From contig NZ_JASFDV010000002.1 of the NCBI RefSeq assembly GCF_030766825.1, positions 62,001 through 126,000 on the forward strand: a DNA stretch of 64,000 nt. Direction: 5' to 3'. The notes under the pieces were generated by a model. That model worked only from the letters and a program-made list of their open reading frames with translations. It did no database searches and had not been told where the DNA came from. The position numbers and the translations under genes were made by a program. The stretch comes from Nocardiopsis sp. CC223A (GTDB lineage Bacteria > Actinomycetota > Actinomycetes > Streptosporangiales > Streptosporangiaceae). The stretch's first letter is position 1, and the number at the start of each line of letters is the position of its first letter. Below are positions 24,741 to 31,893 of this stretch, piece by piece.

Positions 24741-24915
24741 CGCTCCGACCGGCGCCGCGCGAACCACCGCCACCCCGCCTACGGGGTGAAGTGGCGCCGC
24801 GCGAACCAGTCCCCGGTGCCGTACCTGGCCGCCCCCACCCCGCGAAGGAGGAGCCACTGCCCCTCAACCCCCATGACCGCATCCGCGCCCCGCCCCCGGC
24901 GGGGTGACACCCCAG

Positions 24916-24956
24916 GGCTCGGGGCCGCCGCTCAACGTGACCGGCGGCCCCGAGCC
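24916..24956. terminator. 15-bp hairpin before the RRQRL-type gene
   Basis: GGCTCGGGGCCGCCG (24916-24930) against 24942-24956, loop 11 bases, followed by a ribosome binding site 12 bases on. Likely attenuator or mRNA-stabilising element. Confidence 0.65.
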
Positions 24957-24977
24957 GTACCCCCGTAAGGAGGACTT

Positions 24978-25364
24978 TTGGCCAGCAAGTACCTCGATCG
25001 CGACGGCACCCGTTACGGCATCCCCACCTACCCCCGCAACCTGGCCCCCACTGGCCTGGCCACCAAGAACCAGCTCCGCTCGATGGGTCTGCGGCCCGGC
25101 GGCCAGGAACTCGCGGCTCAGCTGATGTGGCGCTCCCGCTGCGGCGGCTCCCGCCACGGCGTCCGCGTCGCCTACCTGTACCGGCTCGATGCCGCCAAGC
25201 CGGTGCGGCCCATGACCCCCGCCAAGTGGGCCGCCCTGGACAAGGCCATGCAGGCGCGGCGCACCTGCCGCGACTGCGGCCTCGAACACCCCTACTGCCT
25301 GCCCACCTCGCTGGGGCGCACCTGCCCGCCCGGCACCGGATGCGCCGCACTTGCGGCCGCCTGA
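24978..25364 (+). CDS. RRQRL-motif-type zinc-binding AICE protein
   Basis: A 128-residue protein from TTG 24978, with GTAAGGAGG upstream. It looks like the short zinc-binding protein of Streptomyces AICEs known for an RRQRL motif: YGIPTYPRNLAPTGLATKNQLRSMGLRPGGQ, then CRDCG...YCLPTSLGRTCPP with metal-type cysteines. Here the name-giving RRQRL reads KNQLR. Role unknown. Confidence 0.65.
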   Translation: MASKYLDRDGTRYGIPTYPRNLAPTGLATKNQLRSMGLRPGGQELAAQLMWRSRCGGSRHGVRVAYLYRLDAAKPVRPMTPAKWAALDKAMQARRTCRDCGLEHPYCLPTSLGRTCPPGTGCAALAAA

Positions 25365-25383
25365 CCTGCAAAGGAGATTCACC

Positions 25384-25572
25384 ATGTTCCGCGGCTGCTT
25401 GGGCCAGCTCTTCGTCATCTTCGTCATCGGCGCCCTGGTCCTGTGGTTCTTCCGCGCCCCCGAGAGCGTCGCTGCGCTGATCATCGGGTTCGTCGACCTG
25501 ATCATCAGCGGTGCCGACTCGCTGGGGCGCTTCGCTAGCTCGCTGGCGCCGCTGTTCAACAACCTCCTCTGA
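25384..25572 (+). CDS. Small hydrophobic Spd-like protein
   Basis: A 62-residue protein from ATG 25384 behind AAAGGAG. Two hydrophobic stretches (LFVIFVIGALVLWFF and VAALIIGFVDLIISGA). It directly precedes the large Gly/Arg-rich Spd-like gene by 16 bases. Small membrane proteins at this place are usual in Streptomyces transfer operons. Confidence 0.6.
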   Translation: MFRGCLGQLFVIFVIGALVLWFFRAPESVAALIIGFVDLIISGADSLGRFASSLAPLFNNLL

Positions 25573-25588
25573 AAGGGGGCGACACCTC

Positions 25589-27229
25589 ATGACCCACGAC
25601 ACCGACACCGACTCCGATGTGGAGATCCCCGAAGCCGAACCGCTCCCCGACATCGACGACGTCGAACGCGCCGCAGCCGACGCACCCTTCCCCACCCCCG
25701 CACCCGGTGAGGACGTCTCGCCTTCTGCTCACCAGGACGACACCTGGGGCGGGCGCCCGCCGCCGCTGCCGCCGGTGCTGGAACTGGCCGGGTCGAACCT
25801 GGCCACCGCCGGAGGCGCCGCCTACGGGGTGGCTGGCCCGGCCGGGCTGCTGGCGGTGGGTGCGGTGGCCACGGTCGGAGCGGTCGCCTACATGGCGCGT
25901 AACGCCCACCGCAACGCTGCCGAGCGGCGTGCCGGTGCGCCGGGCGTGCGCAACAGCCGTACTGGTCGCCTGCGAGGCCTGTTCGGGCCCGGAGGCGCCG
26001 GCCGGGCCGCTGGTGCCCGAACCGGTGGGTTCGCCGGGAAGGGCCGCCCCGGCTTCGGTACTCCGGGTGGGCGTCGGACCAGGGCCGGGATGGCTTCCGG
26101 AGGGCTGGGGCGCCGCGGCGATGCCGGGCTCGGTACTGGGGCCAGTGCCGGTCGGGGTTCTGCACTGCGGGGCTCCCGGGGTGGTGCGGGGCGCCTTGGG
26201 GCGTTCCGGGGCGGCTCTGGTTCTGTCGGGCTGGGGGCGCGCCCGGGTTCCTGGGGCCGTACCGGGTCCGGATTCTCGACTGGCCGCACGGGTTCCGGGG
26301 CTCTGGGGCGCGGCGTAGGCCGGATCGGTGGGCGCTCGCCCCGTTGGGGTGGCGCAGGCGGCGCTCGCGGCTTCGGGTCCCCGACCCGGGGTCGGTTCCG
26401 CACCACCGCGATCTCCGACCCCGCGATCCCGATGCGGGGTGGCCGCCGTCCTCTGCGGGGGGCGTGGGGCGCGTTCCGCCGCGGCTGGAACCACCCCCGC
26501 ATGCGCGGGGGCCGGGTCCGGGTACGCCGCGCGTCGGTGCGTACCCGCGACTACATGCGCAAACGCATCCGCCGTCTCAAGGTGTCCGCGTTCTGGCAGG
26601 CCCTGGCCGGATGGTGGGGGCGGCTGTGGTCCCGCATCCGCCGCGATGACCGCTACGGGCCGATGTGGTCCGCGTCCGCTGCCGCCTCCGCCTTGGCCGT
26701 GGCCGTACTGGGGCCCTCCCGCAAGGCCTCGCAGCCGCGGCGGGCCCTGACCGGACGGGTCATCGGCGCCTCTGCCCGCACTCCGGGCGAACTCACCGCC
26801 AAGGGGCGTCTGGCCATCGGCGCCGGAGAGGCCTCCGGCGCACCACTGGAAGGGAACGTCATGAAGAAGCCGAACGAGATCATCCGAGCCGAGGCCGCCG
26901 CCGACGAGTTGCGCGCCGCCCTGGCGGCGTTCGGTGGTGCCGACGTGCACATGCTCACCTACGAGGGCGGCCTGCAGGCGCTGCCCGACATGCTCCGCAC
27001 CATCGGCAAGGGCCTGCACGAGATGTCCTCCATCGCTGAGGGGGAGCAGCCGCTGCACCCGTCGGTGCTGCAGTACATGCACCAGATCAGCGCCGCCGTC
27101 CACCAGGTCGCCGCGGTCGCCGACGAACTGCCAGGGCTGTTCCGGGCCGCCCATGAGACCGAGCTGCAGCGTCTGGAGGCGCCGCGGGCCGGGGAACACC
27201 GCTGGGACGCCTCCCAGCGCGACGACTGA
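25589..27229 (+). CDS. Gly/Arg-rich Spd-like membrane protein
   Basis: A 546-residue protein with an acidic start, a hydrophobic pair of helices at about 75-105, a very Gly/Arg/Ser-rich disordered middle (about 110-300), a basic Arg patch and another hydrophobic segment near 370, and a helical C-terminal domain (about 430-530). The very basic middle could bind DNA. Its place directly before traB suggests a partner in intramycelial DNA spread. Start ATG 25589 has GAAAGGGGG upstream. Function is inferred from context. Confidence 0.65.
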   Translation: MTHDTDTDSDVEIPEAEPLPDIDDVERAAADAPFPTPAPGEDVSPSAHQDDTWGGRPPPLPPVLELAGSNLATAGGAAYGVAGPAGLLAVGAVATVGAVAYMARNAHRNAAERRAGAPGVRNSRTGRLRGLFGPGGAGRAAGARTGGFAGKGRPGFGTPGGRRTRAGMASGGLGRRGDAGLGTGASAGRGSALRGSRGGAGRLGAFRGGSGSVGLGARPGSWGRTGSGFSTGRTGSGALGRGVGRIGGRSPRWGGAGGARGFGSPTRGRFRTTAISDPAIPMRGGRRPLRGAWGAFRRGWNHPRMRGGRVRVRRASVRTRDYMRKRIRRLKVSAFWQALAGWWGRLWSRIRRDDRYGPMWSASAAASALAVAVLGPSRKASQPRRALTGRVIGASARTPGELTAKGRLAIGAGEASGAPLEGNVMKKPNEIIRAEAAADELRAALAAFGGADVHMLTYEGGLQALPDMLRTIGKGLHEMSSIAEGEQPLHPSVLQYMHQISAAVHQVAAVADELPGLFRAAHETELQRLEAPRAGEHRWDASQRDD

Positions 27230-27311
27230 CACCCGCCACACCGCGCTGCAGGGCCGCGCACCTCTGACCGGGGTCGCGGCCCCGTTGCTCTCCCAGGAAG
27301 GAGCACATCCC

Positions 27312-29483
27312 GTGTCGATCAGCACACCGTCGTCCCGCAAGTCCAAGAAGAAGACGAAGCGCGACCGAGAAGAACTCGCCCACCGGTGGTCACACCGCCA
27401 AGGCCCGTTCCTGGCCGCCGCCAATGCCGCCTCCCTGTCGCTGGCCGCGGCCACCGTCGGATCGCTGCCGGAAGTCGGCCTGCCCTGGTGGGGCCCGGCC
27501 GCCGTCGGCGCGATCGGCGCCACCGCCTCCTACACCCGCGCCGCCACCGCCCACCTGCCGCTGCTGTCCAAGCTGTACAAGCCGGGCCGGTGGGCCGCCT
27601 TCACCGGGTGGACCTCGCTCGCGCTGGCCACCGGCGGCCCCTGGTCCGCGGACATGCTGGCCGCCCTGGGAATCGGCGCGGTGGGCTCAGCCCTATTGCG
27701 GCCTGCCACCACAGCCTGGGAGATCGCAGCCCAGGACCGCAAGAGCGCCGAAGCCGAACAGAAGGAGCGCCTGTCCAAGGCGGTTGAGTGGGAGCGGCGC
27801 ATCGACCGGGTGTGCCGGATCACCGACACCGTGGTCACCGACATCCGCGACTGGGACTACCCCGACCCGCGCGACCCCTCCCAGACCTGGAAGACCGGCT
27901 ACACCGTCAAGGGCAAGCTGCCCCCGGCCGCCGGGTTGGACGTGCTGGAACGCAACACCCGCCGCCTGGCCGACGACGCCGACCTGCCCTCCGGGTGCGG
28001 TGTCGAAGTCGCCGGCCTTCCGGAGTCCCGGCGCACCTTCGAGCTGTTCATCTCCACTGTGGACGCCTTGGCCGAAACCCTGCCCTACCCGCAGGACTAC
28101 TCCCGCCGATCCATCTACGACGGCATCCCCAACGGCGTCTACCGCGATGGCTCCGAGGTCGCCCTGGACTTGAAGTGGGCGACCGCGCTGCTCATCGGCG
28201 CCACCGGCTCGGGCAAGTCCTCCCAACTGGCCGCGATCATGGCCTCCCTGCTGCGCTGCGACGACGTCATCATCTGGGGCATCGACCCCAACGGCGGCGG
28301 CGTCTTCGAGCCCTACCTGCGGCCCTGGGTCGAAGGCAAGGTCACCCGGCCCGCCATCGACTGGGTGGCGACCGGTCCCAAGGAGATGCACCGCATGCTC
28401 GACTTCGCCCTGGCCGCCATTGAGGCCCGCAAGATCGGCTACGCCGACCTGATGCGGGCCGCGAATGACACCAAGGTCCCGGTGAGCAGCGCGGTACCGC
28501 ACATCGAGATCGTCACCGACGAGACCGCGTCCCTGCCCACCGAGATCAAGGACAAGCTGACCGACCTGTCGGACCGCTCGCGGGCGGCGTCCATCCGGGC
28601 GCTGATCTGCTCCCTGCGGGCGGTCTCCGACGCGGTCCCCAAGTCGCTGATCTCCCAGGCCAAGGTGCGTCTGGGGCTGCGGGTCAACGACGAGACCGAG
28701 CTTAACCACCTGTTCGGGTGGAAGGGCAAGCTCCCGTCCGCCTCGGAGATGCCCGCCGAAGGGTACGGGCTGGTACGCCACGACGCCGCCGAGAACCCCC
28801 GCCTGTTCCGGGGCCTGTACGCCGATCCCGCCAAGGGCTCGGAGGTCGCCGAGGCCACCGCCGAATGGCGACCCGAACTCGATGACGTCACGGTGCGGGT
28901 CAACCCGGGCCTGTACATGGACCGGTGGGATAGGGCCCGCAAGATCGGGTGGCTCCCGGGTCTGGGGGAGGCACCCAAGCGGCGCCCCGCCACCCCATCG
29001 GCCCCGGCCCCGGAGGCCGCCGGTTCTTCGGAGGCAGAGGAGCCGAAGGCCGCCGGGCCGCTGGGGGACATGATCCAAGGTCTGGGGGACGCCATCCGCC
29101 GAACCCGTAAGGAGATGGAGCAGCAGAACCGCCCCGGCAGCGGCGGCCCCGGATCGGTCGATGAGACCTTCCGGGCGCTCACCGACGGCCTGTCCCTGGG
29201 AGACGGCGACCAGCTCCCGCTCCTGCTGCACACCGCGCTGCAGCTCTCGGAAGGAACCAAGGGCGTGGCGGTGGTCGACCTGGCCACCGAGATGAAGTGG
29301 TCCCGGCCCACCGTCCGGGCCCGGATGTCCGCGCTGGAGATCGACGAAGAGCCCAAGCCGGTGCGGTGGCGGTCGGGCGACAAGCCCGAGCGCGGCTACA
29401 CGCGCGAGGCCCTGGAGGTCGCCCGCGACCGCGTCCTCACCGGGGACCTGAGGGTCCCTCCCGGCATCGACACCGACGAGTAA
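27312..29483 (+). CDS. traB: TraB/TraSA-type FtsK/SpoIIIE DNA translocase
   Basis: The conjugation motor of the element: a hexameric ATPase that moves double-stranded DNA between mycelia. The 723-residue protein has N-terminal hydrophobic segments (about 33-75 and 95-128), a Walker A GATGSGKSS at 296-304, a Walker B-like HIEIVTDE at 397-404, and a C-terminal winged helix (VVDLATEMKWSRPTVRARMS) like the FtsK gamma domain that reads DNA repeats. GTG 27312 is chosen for GAAGGAG upstream; the frame is open further left but that part overlaps the previous gene. A dense GTAAC repeat cluster begins at its stop codon. Confidence 0.9.
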   Translation: MSISTPSSRKSKKKTKRDREELAHRWSHRQGPFLAAANAASLSLAAATVGSLPEVGLPWWGPAAVGAIGATASYTRAATAHLPLLSKLYKPGRWAAFTGWTSLALATGGPWSADMLAALGIGAVGSALLRPATTAWEIAAQDRKSAEAEQKERLSKAVEWERRIDRVCRITDTVVTDIRDWDYPDPRDPSQTWKTGYTVKGKLPPAAGLDVLERNTRRLADDADLPSGCGVEVAGLPESRRTFELFISTVDALAETLPYPQDYSRRSIYDGIPNGVYRDGSEVALDLKWATALLIGATGSGKSSQLAAIMASLLRCDDVIIWGIDPNGGGVFEPYLRPWVEGKVTRPAIDWVATGPKEMHRMLDFALAAIEARKIGYADLMRAANDTKVPVSSAVPHIEIVTDETASLPTEIKDKLTDLSDRSRAASIRALICSLRAVSDAVPKSLISQAKVRLGLRVNDETELNHLFGWKGKLPSASEMPAEGYGLVRHDAAENPRLFRGLYADPAKGSEVAEATAEWRPELDDVTVRVNPGLYMDRWDRARKIGWLPGLGEAPKRRPATPSAPAPEAAGSSEAEEPKAAGPLGDMIQGLGDAIRRTRKEMEQQNRPGSGGPGSVDETFRALTDGLSLGDGDQLPLLLHTALQLSEGTKGVAVVDLATEMKWSRPTVRARMSALEIDEEPKPVRWRSGDKPERGYTREALEVARDRVLTGDLRVPPGIDTDE

Positions 29484-29635
29484 CGGCCCGTTACAAGGCC
29501 CGTAACAAGGGGCGTCTCGAGGCCGTTACGAGCCTTGTAACGCATCCCGTTACGAGGCCCTGTAACGCACTTCGAGACGCCCCCGTAACAGCGGCCCGTA
29601 ACGGCACCTGAGCTGCCGTTACGGGCAGTTGTAAC
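29480..29635. repeat. Candidate clt locus: 11 GTWAC repeats downstream of traB
   Basis: Eleven GTAAC or GTTAC pentamers in 156 bases (29480, 29490, 29502, 29525, 29537, 29549, 29562, 29585, 29598, 29618, 29631); read in one orientation nine are GTAACG. They sit inside two inverted repeats: 12-bp arms at 29509-29520/29572-29583 and 13-bp arms at 29594-29606/29614-29626. In Streptomyces plasmids TraB recognises clustered 8-bp repeats in the clt locus, often next to traB. The first repeat overlaps the traB stop codon. Confidence 0.78.
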
Positions 29636-29726
29636 GCCGCCGCCGAAACCCCTCACGGCGCCTTGTGAAGGGCCCTGTGGCGACGCCTACCCGGGGGTGC
29701 CCCGGGAGGCAGGAAGGACTCGTTCG

Positions 29727-29915
29727 ATGCCCGACGGGCTACTCGCCGCCGGGGTGCTCACCCTGGCCTACCTCGCGGCGGTCTACGCCGCCGACGAGAT
29801 CGAAACCCGGCGCTCTCTGGAACCGGGACCAATCGGCCCCGCGCCCGCAGTCGGCGGACTCCTGGGGGTCGCGCTCTTGCTCGCTGTGGGCGCTGCCTGC
29901 TCCCCACCCGGGTGA
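29727..29915 (+). CDS. Small two-helix membrane protein
   Basis: A 62-residue protein from ATG 29727, with CAGGAAGGA upstream. Helices at about 4-22 and 42-58. It lies just after the candidate clt. Function unknown. Confidence 0.55.
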   Translation: MPDGLLAAGVLTLAYLAAVYAADEIETRRSLEPGPIGPAPAVGGLLGVALLLAVGAACSPPG

Positions 29916-30002
29916 TGGCCCGGTGCCCTCGCCTACCCGCTGGGCGGGGCCACCGGGGGACCGCCCGGTTCACCCCGATACGCCACTCGGAAGGCCTCTC
30001 CC

Positions 30003-30254
30003 GTGAGCGACACCGCCAGCTGCCCGATGACCGTTGCCCACCTGCGGATCGTGCTCGACAGCATGCACGACGACACCCAGATCACCAATGTCTTCGGGAT
30101 GCCTCTCATCGCGGCCTTTTCCTGCGACGACGTCTTGGAGCTGGCTTTCGGGCCGCTTCACAGCAAGGCGAGCAACAACGCCATCCACGCCAGCGGCCCC
30201 GTGTCCGGGGTAATGCAGGTCGGCGGCGACTTCTACGGCGACCTGCGCATGTGA
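30003..30254 (+). CDS. Small hypothetical protein
   Basis: An 83-residue soluble protein from GTG 30003 behind GGAAGG. The N-terminal half (MTVAHLRIVLDSMHDDTQI) has the look of a small alpha/beta regulator domain, but I do not recognise it. An intercistronic GGACC/GGTTC element lies 30 bases upstream. Confidence 0.55.
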   Translation: MSDTASCPMTVAHLRIVLDSMHDDTQITNVFGMPLIAAFSCDDVLELAFGPLHSKASNNAIHASGPVSGVMQVGGDFYGDLRM

Positions 30255-30322
30255 CCCCCGCGTCGGGCGACCCGCCCCGCAAGAGCGGGTTACCCGACCG
30301 GTCCTGGAAGGAGACGAACCTG

Positions 30323-30634
30323 ATGGCTCTCACCCGCCTGCGGCCGCGCCCGCGCGGCACCGACCTGCTCCCGGCCCCGCCCCGGTGGGCGGAGCAGGCG
30401 CTGTGCGCCCGTGCCGGCCAGCCCGGCGACTGGTACCCGGACGAGGACGACCAGGCCGCCACCGCCGCCGCCATCGAGGTCTGCGACCGCTGCCCCGTCC
30501 GAGCCGCCTGCTTGGAGGCCGCGATGGGGTCCCGGTGGCTCGAACACGGCATCTGGGGTGGCACCACCCGCGCCGACCGGCGGCGCCTGCGCCGCAACCG
30601 CAAGAACGCCGCCCGCAAGGCCGCTGCCGCCTGA
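30323..30634 (+). CDS. WhiB-family iron-sulfur regulator
   Basis: A 103-residue WhiB-like protein. The four cluster ligands are C28, C54, C57 and C63 (CDRCPVRAAC), followed by the GIWGG turn at 76-80 and a basic C-terminal DNA-binding tail RRRLRRNRKNAARK. Wbl proteins bind a 4Fe-4S cluster and the sigma factor to control development, redox or drug responses. Actinophages and plasmids also carry them and can reprogram the host. GGAAGGAG precedes ATG 30323. Confidence 0.9.
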   Translation: MALTRLRPRPRGTDLLPAPPRWAEQALCARAGQPGDWYPDEDDQAATAAAIEVCDRCPVRAACLEAAMGSRWLEHGIWGGTTRADRRRLRRNRKNAARKAAAA

Positions 30635-30648
30635 CTCCGAACACACGC

Positions 30649-30697
30649 GAGGGGCACCCGCCGACCCATACACGGCAGGTGCCCCTCACCCCTTTTC
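30649..30697 (+). terminator. Terminator after the WhiB gene
   Basis: GAGGGGCACC at 30649-30658 pairs with 30678-30687, followed by CCCCTTTTC. The loop is long (19 bases), so strength is uncertain. Confidence 0.55.
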
Positions 30698-30721
30698 TAC
30701 CTGACAAGAAGGAGGTCCCCG

Positions 30722-31873
30722 ATGCGGATCACCGCTACCGCCGGGGTACTGGCCGAACAGCTCACCTGGGCCGCCAAGATGCTCCCGGCCCGCCCCGCGA
30801 TCCCGATCCTGGCCGGGATTCGGCTGGACATCGCCCCCGACCAGGTGCGCATCACCGCCACCGACTACGAGGTCTGGGGCACCGCCGCACTGGAAGCCGA
30901 CACCACCGACACCGGAACCGTGATCCTGCCCGGGCGGCTGCTGGCCGACCTGGTCTCCCGACTGCCCGCCTCCCGCACCCTCACCCTCACCACGGAGGAA
31001 GCCCGCGTGCGCATCGCCTGCGGGCCGGTGTCGGCGACCGTGCGCACCTTCCCCACCGACGACTACCCCGACCCGCCCGAGCGGCCCGCCACCGAGCTGG
31101 GCACCATGGCCGCCGCCGACCTGGCCGACGCCGTGGACCGCACCAGCGTGGCCGTCTCCAACGACGCCACACTGCCGATGCTGGCCGGGCTGCACCTGGA
31201 GTTCGGGCCTACCGGGCTGGTCGTGGAAGGCACCGACCGGTACCGCATCGGCCACCGCACTGTGCCCTGGTCACCGACCCTGCCCGACCCCTCCGAGCCG
31301 GCCGGGGACAGGCCGGTGACGGCGCTCATCCCCAGCACCGCACTGGCGCTGGCCGCCAAGTCGATGACCGGCATCCTCACCCTGTCCGCGGACCTGGACA
31401 CCGAGGCCACCGCCACCGTTCTGGCCGTGGCCGACCAGGCCCGGTTCCTGGTGATGCGCCCCCTGGATGCCGCGTGGGTCAAGACCGCACCCTTTCACGA
31501 CAAGGCCCTGAACGAGGCCGCCGTGCAAGTGGTGGCCGACACCGGCGAGCTACTCGATGCCATCGACCGCGCCCGCCTGTTCGCCGACACCGCCCCCGTC
31601 CACCTCACCACCGGCCCCGACCAGGTCACCGTGCACGGTGGGGCCGACGGCGAGGACGCCAGCGAAGACCTGTCCGCCGCCGTCACCGCCCTTGATGACG
31701 GCGAGCCCAAGGTGACGGTGGCGTTCAGCCACCGCTACCTCACCGACGCGCTGCGGGCCTGCCGCGCCGACACCGTCCGCCTGCTCCTGCGGCGCACCCC
31801 GGTCCCGGCCCTGCTGGTCCCCGAAACCGACGACGCCACCTACTGGCACGTCGTCATGCCCGTCCGCCAGTGA
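30722..31873 (+). CDS. DNA polymerase III beta (sliding clamp)-like protein
   Basis: A 383-residue DnaN-family protein with three clamp domains: start MRITATAGVLAEQLTWAAKM, then RPAIPILAGIRLDI (domain 1), the middle LPMLAGLHLEFGPTGLVVEGTDRYRI (domain 2), and a C-terminal TYWHVVMPVRQ, close to the canonical clamp ending. As a ring it would tether a polymerase to DNA. Carried with a PrimPol, it suggests the element builds part of its own replication machinery. AAGAAGGAGG precedes the ATG. Its stop overlaps the next open frame. Confidence 0.88.
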   Translation: MRITATAGVLAEQLTWAAKMLPARPAIPILAGIRLDIAPDQVRITATDYEVWGTAALEADTTDTGTVILPGRLLADLVSRLPASRTLTLTTEEARVRIACGPVSATVRTFPTDDYPDPPERPATELGTMAAADLADAVDRTSVAVSNDATLPMLAGLHLEFGPTGLVVEGTDRYRIGHRTVPWSPTLPDPSEPAGDRPVTALIPSTALALAAKSMTGILTLSADLDTEATATVLAVADQARFLVMRPLDAAWVKTAPFHDKALNEAAVQVVADTGELLDAIDRARLFADTAPVHLTTGPDQVTVHGGADGEDASEDLSAAVTALDDGEPKVTVAFSHRYLTDALRACRADTVRLLLRRTPVPALLVPETDDATYWHVVMPVRQ

Positions 31874-31893
31874 CCCCCGGCAAGGAGAAACCG

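Larger units (their letters stand above)
24622..24977. other. Hairpin-rich intergenic region
   Basis: 356 bases with no convincing gene. Two perfect hairpins (18-bp stem at 24696-24740, 15-bp stem at 24916-24956) and a 16-bp direct repeat GGCGCCGCGCGAACCA at 24751-24766 and 24793-24808. A very short frame behind AAGGAGGAG near 24846 would need a CTG start and is not called. Confidence 0.6.

Noticed and set aside
26934-27311. N-terminal extension of traB
   Set aside because: It lies in another frame of the preceding gene; the GTG at 27312 has a strong ribosome binding site.
29480-29640. GTWAC repeats as a CRISPR array
   Set aside because: Units are 5-8 bp with irregular spacing and both orientations; not repeat-spacer architecture.
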